Assembly: GCA_030447785.1 (NCBI GenBank)
Contig: JAUJOF010000008.1
Coordinates: 98,582 to 162,581, forward strand
DNA length: 64,000 nt
Direction of reading: 5' to 3'
DNA from: Solirubrobacteraceae bacterium
GTDB lineage: Bacteria > Actinomycetota > Thermoleophilia > Solirubrobacterales > Solirubrobacteraceae
Shown here: positions 26,632 through 35,101 of the stretch, in pieces
Position numbering within the stretch: position 1 is the stretch's first letter
Layout: each line of letters opens with the position of its first letter
Notes under the pieces: model-generated
Database searches by the model: none
Seen by the model: only the letters and a program-made list of their open reading frames with translations
Told to the model about the DNA's origin: nothing
Translations under genes and position numbers: made by a program

Positions 26632-28070
26632 CGGGCTCCGAGCACCCGGAAGGCCCGCGCCTCGCCGCGCAGGCGCTCGCGCAGGTAGCCCGTGAAGGCG
26701 GTGGTGGACTGCACCGTGCCGGTGCGGGCGCCGATGCGGGCCACATCCTCGGCAGGCAGGCGGACGTTCAGGCGCCAGCGCCCGTCCTTGATGCGCGCGT
26801 TGCGCTCGACGACGCGGGTGGTGCCCTGGTGGACGTAGCTGAGGCCCACGCGGACCAGCCCGCGGGCGCGGGAGGTGATGGTGCCCTTGGCGCGCAGCCG
26901 GCCGCCGGAGCTCAGCGTGGGCCGGTCGAGGTCCAGCCGCGCGCCGCGGGGGGCGGCGCGCAGGCGCAGCTCCTGCGGGCGGGTGTCGCCGTCGCCGGGA
27001 TAGCTGATGGTGAGGATGCCGCTGCCCTTGCGCGCCTGCTCGGCGGGGATGCGCTCGGTGAAGCGGATGCGCCGGTTCGCGCTGTCCACGGGCGCGGTGA
27101 AGCGGTGGGTGCGCCCGGCCGCGCGCAGCGCGACGGTCACCTCGCCCGAGGCCCGCCCGGTGATGGGCGCCAGCACGTCCAGTTCGCGGTCGGAGCGGTC
27201 GATGCGCGCCCGGGCGATCGCGAGCTTGGCGGGGTGGATCAGGTTGCCGGAGGCGGAAGCGCCGTCTCCACCGCCGCCCGCCTGGGCGCCCAGCGGCACG
27301 CGCGCGGCGATCCAGCTGTGAAGCGGGGTGTCGGCGACGCGGGCGTAGACGCCCGGCGCGCCCGGAAAGCCGCAGCCGAAGCCAAAGGAGACCACGCCGA
27401 TCTGGCGCGGGCGGCGCGTGTCGGCGTCCAGCGTCATGAGCGGCCCGCCGGAGTCGCCCTGGCAGGCGTCCCGCCCGGTGCGCCCGGCGCAGACCATGGT
27501 CCGCGCGTCGAAGTCCGAGCCGTAGGCGTTCGCACAGCCGGGGTCGGAGACCACGGGGACATGGGCTTCCTGGAGCTGATTGGTGGCCAGCAGGCCGATG
27601 GGCAGCCTCGCGCCCCATCCGATGACCTTGACCTCGGTGCCCGGCGACCAGCGCGCCCGCTGGTCGGGCGGCAGGATCCCCATGGGCTCCTGGCCGGAGC
27701 GCTGGGTCAGGCGCACCAGCGCGACGTCGTTGCTGTTGGGAGCGGGCTTGCCGTAGGACTCGTGCACGGTGACCTGGGCGCCGCGGCGCACCTCACCCGC
27801 GCTGTCGTCGTCGAGCAAGCGCCGGCCGATCAGGAACGTGAGGCGCTGGGCCGCCACCGGGTCGTCGCCCTCCAGCACGCAGTGCGCGGCGGTGAGGACG
27901 ACCTCGGGGTGGATCAGCGTCGCGCCACAGCGAAAGGAGCCGTCGAGCTCGAGCGCGGTCATGGCCGGAAAGTCCTGCGTGGCGGCCCGCCCGCCGTTGA
28001 CCGCCTGCGCGGCGGGGGCCGCGACGAGCAGGGCGAGCAGGACGGGCGCGGACAACAGCGAGCGACGCAT
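26628..28070 (-). CDS. Secreted trypsin-like (S1) serine protease with C-terminal beta domains
   Basis: 480 residues with a signal peptide (LLSAPVLLALLVAAPAAQAV) and the mature start VNGGRAATQDFPAMTALELD. The S1 triad is His in LTAAHCV, Asp in NSNDVALVRL and Ser in CQGDSGGPLM. Cysteines at CGATLIHPE/AAHC, CANAYG, MVCAGRTGRDAC and GCGFPG fit the chymotrypsin disulfides. After residue 265 come two extracellular beta domains without a sorting signal. It is exported, likely a digestive protease. Confidence 0.88.
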   Translation of the reverse strand: MRRSLLSAPVLLALLVAAPAAQAVNGGRAATQDFPAMTALELDGSFRCGATLIHPEVVLTAAHCVLEGDDPVAAQRLTFLIGRRLLDDDSAGEVRRGAQVTVHESYGKPAPNSNDVALVRLTQRSGQEPMGILPPDQRARWSPGTEVKVIGWGARLPIGLLATNQLQEAHVPVVSDPGCANAYGSDFDARTMVCAGRTGRDACQGDSGGPLMTLDADTRRPRQIGVVSFGFGCGFPGAPGVYARVADTPLHSWIAARVPLGAQAGGGGDGASASGNLIHPAKLAIARARIDRSDRELDVLAPITGRASGEVTVALRAAGRTHRFTAPVDSANRRIRFTERIPAEQARKGSGILTISYPGDGDTRPQELRLRAAPRGARLDLDRPTLSSGGRLRAKGTITSRARGLVRVGLSYVHQGTTRVVERNARIKDGRWRLNVRLPAEDVARIGARTGTVQSTTAFTGYLRERLRGEARAFRVLGAR

Positions 28071-28108
28071 GCGGCCAGTGTGGCAGGCCGCAGCGGCCGG
28101 CTCGCCGA

Positions 28109-28831
28109 TCAGCGGTCGCGCGCGGGGGGTACCTCGCCCGGGCGCAGCGGCTCCGGCTCCTCGGGGGCGTCGTCGAAGGACAGCTGGCCGTCGGTGCGCG
28201 TGCCGTGGGAGGGGACCACCTCGGTGCGCGCGGTGGGCGGCTCCGAGTCGTTCCCGGCCGGGCCTCCGGAACGCCGGCGGGTGGCGGGCGGCTCGCGCTC
28301 GCCCGCGGTCGCCGCGCGCATGCGTACCCCCGCGGCGGTCAGCACCAGCGCGGCCAGGAAGGCCAGGAAGATGCCCCAGTTGACTCCGACCGTGGCCGCG
28401 GCCTGCGCGCCGGCGGTGGGCTCGGGCTGGTCGAGCTGGCGGTAGAAGATCAGCAGGCAGACCCACACGCCCGCGGCCGCCAGGAGCGTGCCGTCGCGCG
28501 CGGGCAGGTGGAAGTCGCGCCGCTCGGCGCGCGCGAAGAGCAGCGCCACTACCGCGGCAACCACGAGCAGGGTCGCCGCTTCGACGAAGGTGAACACCTG
28601 GAAGGCGCTCAGGCTCTGGCCCCCGCTGACCGGCCGCCCGCCGGGTACCGCCAACGTGGTCAGCTGATACCAGGGCAGGAACATCGTGGCCAGGAGCGCC
28701 AGTGCCGCCAGCGCGGCCACCCGCTGATCGGCTCCCGACCTCTGCCACGCGCGGCCCACCCGACGCGCGCCGCCCCCGGCGGCGGTCGCCACCCTGGTGA
28801 TCGCCGAGCGTCCCTGGTCGGAGCGTGCCAT
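28109..28831 (-). CDS. Membrane protein, paralog of 309-950
   Basis: 240 residues: a basic N-terminus, four hydrophobic segments (about 38-55, 82-100, 115-130 and 147-167) and a long charged disordered tail. LLATMFLPWYQLTTL after the first helix corresponds to LFLDWYSPG in the protein at 309-950, and FVEAATLLVVAAVVALLFARAERR to its second helix. The function is unknown. It lies between the protease gene and the repeat array and is read on the same strand. Confidence 0.68.
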   Translation of the reverse strand: MARSDQGRSAITRVATAAGGGARRVGRAWQRSGADQRVAALAALALLATMFLPWYQLTTLAVPGGRPVSGGQSLSAFQVFTFVEAATLLVVAAVVALLFARAERRDFHLPARDGTLLAAAGVWVCLLIFYRQLDQPEPTAGAQAAATVGVNWGIFLAFLAALVLTAAGVRMRAATAGEREPPATRRRSGGPAGNDSEPPTARTEVVPSHGTRTDGQLSFDDAPEEPEPLRPGEVPPARDR

Positions 28832-28916
28832 GGCCTACCAGCCCGGCTGGGCGGCCACGCCGGCCGTCGCCTGCAGGCGCTCGGTGAGGACCCAGGTGAC
28901 CATGGGCGCGATCATA

Positions 28917-29095
28917 GGGGTGCCGGAGGCGGCCATGTGGCCGCCGCAGGCGGGTCCCCAGGTCGCGATAGCGACACATGCTCCTAGGGGTGCCGGAGGC
29001 GGCCATGTGGCCGCCGCAGGCGGGTCCCCAGGTCGCGATAGCGACACGTGCTCCTAGGGTGCCGGAGGCGGCCATGTGGCCGCGGCACGCGGGTC
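28917..29095. repeat. Tandem repeat array, 70-bp units with two hairpins each
   Basis: Unit 1 is 28917-28986, unit 2 28987-29056 (one difference, A to G, position 28978 versus 29048), and a partial unit 3 starts at 29057. Each complete unit contains GGCGGCCATGTGGCCGCC (perfect arms, two-base centre; 28928-28945 in unit 1) and GTCGC-GATA-GCGAC (28962-28975). The array lies between two minus-strand genes and shares its block order with the repeats at 9701 and 33182. Confidence 0.92.
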
Positions 29096-30596
29096 AGCGC
29101 CTCACGCGAATTGGCCCGCGCCCGGTCGTGCGGTTGCCGGCCGGGTCCGTGGCGGTCAGCGTGACCGTGTACGTGCCGGCGCGGCGGGGCTCGTCCCAGA
29201 TCAGCCGGGCGCGCCCGGCGCGCACGTCGCGCGTCACCCGCTCGACCACCTCGCCACCGCGGGCGACGGTCATGGTGACCGTGGCGGGCTTGTCGATCGT
29301 GAAGATCACCGCCTTGGCGCGCCCGGCGGTGGCCGAGCGCGAGCGCAGGTCGGCCACCGGGGCGCGGCGCAGATCATCGGTGAAGCGCTGGGCCAGCGAG
29401 CAGTAGGGCGCCGGGTCGGCGGGCAGGCGGCCCTCGCCGAGGCGCTCGCACAGCCCGCGTAGGAAGTCGCGCAGCAGCTGGTGGTAGTGCAGCGTGCTGT
29501 CGCGCTCGTTGGAGTAGCGCGACCACCCGCCGGTGTCCATGCGCTGCAGCTCGCGGCGCAGCTGCGCCTCGCCGCGCAGGAACAGCGCCCGCGCCGAATC
29601 GTCGTTGGCCAACTTGGCGAAGTCGTACAACCCGTTGAGCGCCTGCACGAAGCCGTTGTAGATGCGCAGGTCGCCGGCCCACGAGTACTGCAGGTAGTGC
29701 GCCCGCGCGGTGGTCCCCGACCAGACGCCCTCGGGCGCGCGGCGAGTGAAGATGCCAAGCGCGCTGCGCGCTGTGCCCAGGTAGTGACCGCGGCCGAGGC
29801 GGATCCCCGCGCGCGACAGCGCCTGCAGCGCCGTGCCCTGGCTCAGGCCGCTCACCCAGGGGGCGCGCCCGTCGCCGAAGGCGAACAGGCTCTCCCAGGC
29901 GATGCCCCCGGCCCGGCGGGTGGCCAGCGGGATCGCCTCCTCCAGCAAGGCGCCGAGCTCCTCGTCGTGCTCGCGGGTGGAGAACAACGCGTTGGCGCGG
30001 CCGAACGTACCCAGCCACTGGATCTGAAGCCCCTGGCCGGAGTAATGCTCCCAGATGAGCTGGCTGCCGGCGAAGCGCACCCGCTCGCCGGCGCGCAGCA
30101 GGCGGCCCTCGCTCCACCATTCGCGGTTGCGTCGCAGGGTGAGGAACGTCGCGGGTGCGCGTGTGGCGGTCAGCCGATCGCGCGCGGCCAGCTCCTCCAC
30201 GGTGGCGATCACCGCGTCGAGCGCGAGGCGCCGGGCACCCCGCAGATCGCGCCGCGTGTCCAGCGCCTGGTGGTACTGGAAGCGCCAGGCGTCGTGCTGG
30301 GCCGGGGTGATCGCGCCCGTGGCGAGCAGGCCACGCAGCGCGCCGCGCACCGTGCCCCGCGCGGCCGCGCGCCCGGCCGTGCGGTCACGCCTCGGGGCGG
30401 GGGCGACCGGCTGCGCAGCGGCGGGCGGCAGGAACGGGTCGTCGACCACCTCGACCCCGCCGTCACCGAGGACGAGGAGAGCTCGCGAGGGGCCGCCTCC
30501 GCCACCGCGATGCTCAGCCCGCGCGGCGGCCGGCGCGAGGGCGAGCGCGAGCGCAAGCGCGGCGAGCGGAGCGGCGAGAACCAGCGTGGCGCGCAC
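29094..30596 (-). CDS. Secreted D-glucuronyl C5-epimerase-family protein
   Basis: 500 residues. A signal peptide (ATLVLAAPLAALALALALAP) follows GTG 30596. The region about 170-400 follows the C-terminal domain of D-glucuronyl C5-epimerases: LIWEHYSGQGLQIQWLGTFG, GGIAWESLFAFGD, PWVSGLSQGTALQALSRA, IYNGFVQALNGLYDFAKL and DTGGWSRYSNERDSTLHYHQL. A final fibronectin-like beta domain (ATVTMTVARGG, AGTYTVTLTATDPAGN) ends the protein. Family members epimerise GlcA to IdoA in polysaccharides; here an exported polysaccharide would be the substrate, by inference. It is divergent from the lipoprotein gene at 30672. Confidence 0.75.
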   Translation of the reverse strand: MRATLVLAAPLAALALALALAPAAARAEHRGGGGGPSRALLVLGDGGVEVVDDPFLPPAAAQPVAPAPRRDRTAGRAAARGTVRGALRGLLATGAITPAQHDAWRFQYHQALDTRRDLRGARRLALDAVIATVEELAARDRLTATRAPATFLTLRRNREWWSEGRLLRAGERVRFAGSQLIWEHYSGQGLQIQWLGTFGRANALFSTREHDEELGALLEEAIPLATRRAGGIAWESLFAFGDGRAPWVSGLSQGTALQALSRAGIRLGRGHYLGTARSALGIFTRRAPEGVWSGTTARAHYLQYSWAGDLRIYNGFVQALNGLYDFAKLANDDSARALFLRGEAQLRRELQRMDTGGWSRYSNERDSTLHYHQLLRDFLRGLCERLGEGRLPADPAPYCSLAQRFTDDLRRAPVADLRSRSATAGRAKAVIFTIDKPATVTMTVARGGEVVERVTRDVRAGRARLIWDEPRRAGTYTVTLTATDPAGNRTTGRGPIRVRR

Positions 30597-30671
30597 CGGC
30601 GCGACGCTACCGTGGCCGTCAACCGCGCCGGAGCATCCGCGGGTCCCGCCCCAGCCTTTCACCTCCTCCAT

Positions 30672-31682
30672 ATGCCTCGTCTCAGTCGCCTCCTCGCCGT
30701 GCTCTGCCTCGCCCTTCTGTCCGTCGGCGGCCTCGCCGCATGCGGGAAGGAGGACGAGAGCGTCGCCGAGATCCTCGAGCAGACCTTCGCCGGCCAGGAG
30801 GAGCAGTTCACGAGCGGCCGGCTGGCCGTCGGCCTGCGCCTCACCCCCACCGGCGGCCGGCAGGAGGGCGCCACCGGCTCCCTGTCGGCCCGTCTGGAGG
30901 GGCCGTTCGTGGCGGCCGAGGGCGACGACGGGGTGCCCCGCTTCGACGTGGCGCTCTCGCTCGACGCTGGGCCCGCCAGCCAGAGCGCCGGCCTGGTCTC
31001 CACCGGGGACGCCCTCTTCGTGCGTGCCCAGGGGCAGACGGTCCAGCTGCCCGACGCGCAGTTCCAGGAGTTCGCGCGCAGCACGCGGGAGTCGCGCAAC
31101 CGGGGCGGCGAGGAGGGCGGCGCCCCGACGTTTGCCTCGCTGGGCATCGATCCGCGCGGCTGGCTGACCGACCCCCGGCGGGTGGGCAGCGAGGAGATCG
31201 CCGGTACGCAGACGATCCACATCCGCGCGGGCATCGATGTCCCCCGCTTTCTGGCCGACCTCGACCGCCTGCTGGCCCAGGCCGGCCGGCTGGGCGTGGG
31301 CGAAGGCCAAGCGCCCCGGTCGCTCACGCCCCAGCAGCGCGAGCTGATCACCCAGGCGGTGCGCTCGGCACGCATGGAGGTATGGACGGGCGAGGACGAC
31401 AAGGTCCTGCGCCGGTTGCGCGTGGAGGTCGGCTACGCGGTGCCCGAGCAGGCCCGCGAGCAGACCGGCCTGGGGCAGGGCACGCTCGCGCTCGAGCTCA
31501 CCGTCTCGGAGCTCAACGAGGACCAGGAGATCGAGGCCCCCCAGAACGCCACGCGGGCACCGGCCGCACCCGGCGGGGGCACCGGGGGCGAGCAGCTCGG
31601 CTCACCCGAGTACAACCGCTGCCTGCAGCAGGCCGGCGACGACATCGCCGCCGTTCAGCAGTGCGCGCAGCTGCTGGACTAG
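30672..31682 (+). CDS. Lipoprotein, LppX/LprG-like length
   Basis: 336 residues from ATG 30672. The lipobox is LAAC (Cys about 25). The mature part is soluble and beta-rich with repeated strands (LAVGLRLTPTG, FDVALSLDAG, DALFVRAQGQTVQLPDAQF, AGTQTIHIRAGID) and a conserved-looking C-terminal pair of Cys (YNRCLQQAGDD, VQQCAQLLD). The arrangement recalls outer-surface lipid-binding lipoproteins of actinobacteria, but I cannot assign a family firmly. TerC follows 17 bp later. Confidence 0.7.
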   Translation: MPRLSRLLAVLCLALLSVGGLAACGKEDESVAEILEQTFAGQEEQFTSGRLAVGLRLTPTGGRQEGATGSLSARLEGPFVAAEGDDGVPRFDVALSLDAGPASQSAGLVSTGDALFVRAQGQTVQLPDAQFQEFARSTRESRNRGGEEGGAPTFASLGIDPRGWLTDPRRVGSEEIAGTQTIHIRAGIDVPRFLADLDRLLAQAGRLGVGEGQAPRSLTPQQRELITQAVRSARMEVWTGEDDKVLRRLRVEVGYAVPEQAREQTGLGQGTLALELTVSELNEDQEIEAPQNATRAPAAPGGGTGGEQLGSPEYNRCLQQAGDDIAAVQQCAQLLD

Positions 31683-31699
31683 CCCTAGGCTGACCCACC

Positions 31700-32734
31700 G
31701 TGACAGCGGTCCTTGCCTTTGTGCCCGGCGTGCCCGGGGCGGTCCCCTGGATCGGGCTCGTGGTCGTCCTCGTCGGACTGCTGTGGGTCGACCTGCATTT
31801 CTTCGCGCGCAGGCGGGAGCCGAGCTTCCGCGAGAGCGTGGTGTGGAGCGTGGGCTGGCTCGTGCTCGGCCTGGCCATGGCCGGCGTCGTCTTCGCGGTG
31901 GGCAGCGGCGAGGATGCCGTCAACTACGTCACGGTGTACCTCATCGAGCGCTCGCTGTCGCTCGACAACCTCTTCGTCTTCATCCTCCTGTTCGCGTACT
32001 TCGGCGTGCCGCATGCCCACCGGGCGCGGCTGCTGTTCTTCGGCATCGTCGCCGCGCTGGCGCTGCGCGGGCTGGCCATCCTGGGCGGCGTCGCGCTCAT
32101 CGAGCAGTTCGACTTCGTCATCTACGTCCTCGGCGTGCTGCTGCTGGTGCTGGCCTACCGCATCCTGCGCGGGGTGGACGAGAACGTCGACCCCGACCGC
32201 AACCTCGTCGTTCGCGGGGTGCGCAAGCTCTTCCCGGTGACCAGCGGCTTCCGCGGCGGCCAGTGGTTCGTGCGCGAGGACGGCCGGCGCTTCGTCACCC
32301 CACTGTTCCTCTGCCTGGCCGCCATCGTCGCCGCGGACCTCGCCTTTGCAGTGGACTCCATCCCCGCCGCGTTTGCCATCACGCGCGACTCGTTCATCAT
32401 CTGGATGGGCAACGTGTTCGCGCTCGTGGGGCTTCGCGCGCTGTTCGTGCTGGTGGAGGGGCTCATCAGCCGCTTTCGCTACCTCGACGAGACGATCGCC
32501 GTGGTGCTGGGCCTGGTCGCGGTGAAGCTGCTCATCGAGGACCTGGTGAAGATCGGCCCCGGTCTCTCGCTGGCCGGAGTGGCCACGGCCTTCGCCGTCG
32601 GCATGATCGCCTCGCTGGTGGGCGACCGCCTCGACCCCGAGGGCGCCCGGCGCCGGCGCGAGGAGGCTCACGAGCGCGCCCAGGAGCAGCGCCGCCAGGC
32701 CGAGGAGCACCGCGAGCCGGTGGCCACGGGCTGA
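31700..32734 (+). CDS. TerC-family integral membrane protein (Alx-like)
   Basis: 344 residues with seven to eight hydrophobic segments. The TerC signatures ERSLSLDNLFVFILLFAYFGVP and FAVDSIPAAFAITRDSFIIWMGNVFALVGLRALF are both present, with the acidic DN and D residues that bind divalent metal. The C-terminal 40 residues are a charged helix. TerC/Alx proteins are linked to Mn2+ export and metal loading of exported enzymes. No yybP-ykoY riboswitch fits in the 17-bp gap upstream. GTG 31700 is the only start giving the full first helix. Confidence 0.87.
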   Translation: MTAVLAFVPGVPGAVPWIGLVVVLVGLLWVDLHFFARRREPSFRESVVWSVGWLVLGLAMAGVVFAVGSGEDAVNYVTVYLIERSLSLDNLFVFILLFAYFGVPHAHRARLLFFGIVAALALRGLAILGGVALIEQFDFVIYVLGVLLLVLAYRILRGVDENVDPDRNLVVRGVRKLFPVTSGFRGGQWFVREDGRRFVTPLFLCLAAIVAADLAFAVDSIPAAFAITRDSFIIWMGNVFALVGLRALFVLVEGLISRFRYLDETIAVVLGLVAVKLLIEDLVKIGPGLSLAGVATAFAVGMIASLVGDRLDPEGARRRREEAHERAQEQRRQAEEHREPVATG

Positions 32735-32738
32735 GCGC

Positions 32739-33161
32739 TCAGCCCAGGTCGCGCAGCTGGCGCTCCATCTCGACCTCCACGTCCAGCGGCGGCTGGCCGC
32801 GACGCGCGCGGCGGGCGTTGCGCGCGCGGACCATCTCGCGCACCTCCTCGCGCAGGGCCGGATCGACCTCGGCCCGGCCGCGCGCGGAGGTGAGCCTGGC
32901 GACCTCGGCGTCGACGTCGAGAGGCGCATGCCCGCGACGTGCGCGGCGCTCGTTGCGCGCCTGGAGCATCTGGCGGATCTCCGCGTCGCGCTCGGCGGGG
33001 CTGGAGGGCGCCGCAGGGGCGCTGGGCCGCCGACGCTCCATGTCCAGCCCGCCGCGGCCGATCTCGCGGTAGGCGTCGCGGGACATGGCCAAGGTGACCA
33101 CCGCGACCACGCTCGCGACGATCACCACGGCGAACAGGACGGTCCCGAAGACCTCCTCCAT
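32739..33161 (-). CDS. Membrane-anchored protein with duplicated ARNxRRARRGxxPLDVxxE motif
   Basis: 140 residues from ATG 33161. One N-terminal membrane segment (VFGTVLFAVVIVASVVAVVTL) precedes two copies of a 27-residue motif: QMLQARNERRARRGHAPLDV and EMVRARNARRARRGQPPLDV, each followed by an acidic helix (EVARL, EMERQ). The duplicated motif resembles SHOCT-type short helical modules in position and length, though I cannot assign it. It is convergent with TerC, four bases apart. Confidence 0.7.
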   Translation of the reverse strand: MEEVFGTVLFAVVIVASVVAVVTLAMSRDAYREIGRGGLDMERRRPSAPAAPSSPAERDAEIRQMLQARNERRARRGHAPLDVDAEVARLTSARGRAEVDPALREEVREMVRARNARRARRGQPPLDVEVEMERQLRDLG

Positions 33162-33181
33162 GGCGAGATTGTGCCCCACGG

Positions 33182-33317
33182 GTGCCGGGGCCATGTGGTC
33201 CCGGAGGCGGGCCCCGTGCGATCTCACGTGCGGGAGGGGCCGTGTGGCCCCGGAGGCGGCCCCGTGCGATCTCACGTGCCGGAGGGCCATGTGGCCCGGA
33301 GTGCGTGTCCCGGAGGC
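33182..33317. repeat. Three-unit GC-rich repeat array (46-48 bp units)
   Basis: Units begin near 33182, 33228 and 33276. Units 1 and 2 share GGAGGCGG(G)CCCCGTGCG and the ending ATCTCAC; all three contain an inverted core of the type GGGCCATGTGGCCC (33285-33298 in unit 3). The array lies between the start of the gene 32739-33161 and the acyl-CoA dehydrogenase, in a divergent intergenic region. It is related in block order to the arrays at 9701 and 28917. Confidence 0.88.
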
Positions 33318-33348
33318 TCCCGCCCCGGAGCGGTTACCCTTCGCTCAG

Positions 33349-33364
33349 TTGACTGACGAGTCAA
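33349..33364 (+). promoter_or_regulatory. Inverted repeat, TetR-type operator candidate
   Basis: TTGACTGACGAGTCAA is a perfect 6-bp inverted repeat with a 4-base centre, 38 bases before the acyl-CoA dehydrogenase ATG. TetR-family regulators of acyl-CoA genes often bind such TGACT(N)AGTCA sites. TTGACT could also be a -35 element, so binding would block transcription. No TetR gene is in the window. Confidence 0.5.
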
Positions 33365-33401
33365 TCGCCTCTACGGACATCAAGGAGAATCACGCGTCCC
33401 G

Positions 33402-34573
33402 ATGGTCGACTTCACCCTCACCGACGAGCAGAAGAACCTGCGCGAGCTCGCCCACGACTTCGCCGAGAAGGAGATCCGCCCGGTCGCGTGGGAGTACGAC
33501 AAGGACGGCACCTGGCCGCAGGACATCATCGACAAAGCGCACGAGATCGGCCTCATGAACACGCACGTGCCCGAGGAGTACGGAGGGGCCGGCCTGAACT
33601 ACTTCGAGGGATGCCTCATCGAGGAGGAGCTGTCGTGGGGCTGCTCGGGCATCCAGACCTCGCTGGGCGCCAACGGCCTGGCGGCCGCTCCCGTGAGCCT
33701 GGGGGCCTCCGACGAGGTCAAGCGCGAGTACTTCGCCGAGCTCATCGAGTCGCCCAGGTTGGCCTCCTTCTGCCTCACCGAGCCCGACGCCGGGTCGGAC
33801 GTCTCGGGCATGCGCACGCGTGCGGTGCGCAAGGGCGACAAGTTCGTCCTCAACGGCTCCAAGTGCTTCATCACCAACGGCGGCTACGCCGACTGGTTCA
33901 CGGTGTATGCCAAGACCGATCCCGACGCCGGCCACCGCGGCATCTCCGCCTTCCTGGTGCGCAAGGACGACACCGTCCTCGTGGACAAGAAGGAGGACAA
34001 GATGGGCCAGCGGGCCTCCAACACCGCGACGATCACCTTCAACGACACCGAGGTCGACGCGAGGTACATGCTCGGTGACGAGAACAAGGGCTTCAAGCTG
34101 GCGATGATGACCCTGGACCGCACGCGCCCCGGCGTCGCGGCCATGGCCACCGGCATCGCGCGCGCGGCCTTCGAGTTCGCCACGGAGTACTCCAAGGAGC
34201 GCGTGCAGTTCGGCGTGCCGATCGCCATGCACCAGGGGATCCAGTTCATGATCGCCGACATGGCCACCAAGGTGCACCTCTCGCGCCTGGCCACCTGGAA
34301 CAGCGCCGTGCTGCTCGACCAGGGCAGGCGCAATACCCTGGAGTCCTCCCACGCCAGCGCTTCGCCGCGGACACGGCGATGGAGGTGTCGACCGACGCCG
34401 TGCAGGTCTACGGGGGCTACGGCTTCATCAAGGAGTACCCCGTGGAGAAGCTCATGCGTGATGCCAAGATCATGCAGCTCTACGAGGGCACCTCGCAGAT
34501 TCAGCGTCTGGTGATCGCCCGTGAGACGCTGCTGCCCCGCCGGACCAGCGAGCCCGCCGCGGCCCCCGCGTAG
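33402..34573 (+). pseudogene. Acyl-CoA dehydrogenase, interrupted by a one-base deletion
   Basis: From ATG 33402 the product follows the ACAD family closely: FTLTDEQKNLRELAHDFAEKE, FCLTEPDAGSDVSGMRTRA (FAD/substrate loop), FITNGGYADW and [22 protein letters not shown]. At about 34356 the frame breaks. The continuation in the next frame (from about 34357) reads [56 protein letters not shown], the normal C-terminus with the catalytic Glu in YEGTSQ. Restoring one A (GCCAAGCGC for GCCAGCGC) gives a complete protein of about 390 residues. Either a real frameshift or a sequencing error. Confidence 0.9.
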
Positions 34574-34652
34574 CCGGCGCCGAGCGCGTCGCGCTCGCCC
34601 CGCGGGCGGGCGGGGCCGCCGGCCGTCCGGATGAAACCGGCCGCGAGCGCCT

Positions 34653-35072
34653 TCAGGGAAGCCTGACGCCGCCGTCCGCGGTGAGCGTCCAGTGCGGGTT
34701 GTGGGCGATCTCCCAGGGGTGGCCCTCAGGATCGATGAAGACCGAGCTGTAGCCGCCCCAGAACGTCTCGTCGGGCTCGCGGCCGATCGTGGCGCCCGCG
34801 GCGCGCGCCTCCTCGGTGACGGCATCGACCTCCGCTCGAGAGCCCAGGCATAGCGCCGGGGTCACGCCACCCCAGCCCGGAGCGTCCTCGACGCAGCTGT
34901 CCTCGGCGAGCTTGGCGCGGTCCCAGAGCGCCAACACCATGTCGCCGGCCTGGAAGAAGACGACGTCGTCGTCGGGCGAAGCGCCCGTCTCCCAGCCCAG
35001 TGCCTCGTAGAAGCGGCGCGCCTGATCGAGCTCGCGCACGCCCAGAGTGATCACGCTGACGCGCTGTCGCAT
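34653..35072 (-). CDS. VOC/glyoxalase-like protein
   Basis: 139 residues from ATG 35072; the in-frame ATG at 35105 would add 11 residues. The start RVSVITLGVRELDQARRFYEALGWE and the end WGGYSSVFIDPEGHPWEIAHNP are the usual small VOC (glyoxalase/bleomycin-resistance/extradiol) pattern. One metal-ligand position is unclear, so enzymatic activity is uncertain. It lies convergent to the interrupted acyl-CoA dehydrogenase. Confidence 0.78.
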   Translation of the reverse strand: MRQRVSVITLGVRELDQARRFYEALGWETGASPDDDVVFFQAGDMVLALWDRAKLAEDSCVEDAPGWGGVTPALCLGSRAEVDAVTEEARAAGATIGREPDETFWGGYSSVFIDPEGHPWEIAHNPHWTLTADGGVRLP

Positions 35073-35101
35073 GCCCGCAGTCTGTCGGATCTTCGCGGTC
35101 G

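Noticed and set aside
31683-31699. Mn-sensing yybP-ykoY riboswitch before TerC
   Set aside because: Only 17 bases separate TerC from the upstream gene, too short for the element.
33402-34514. 370-residue acyl-CoA dehydrogenase read as an intact gene
   Set aside because: The last 45 residues of that frame are Arg/Ser-rich noise, and the true C-terminus is in the next frame.
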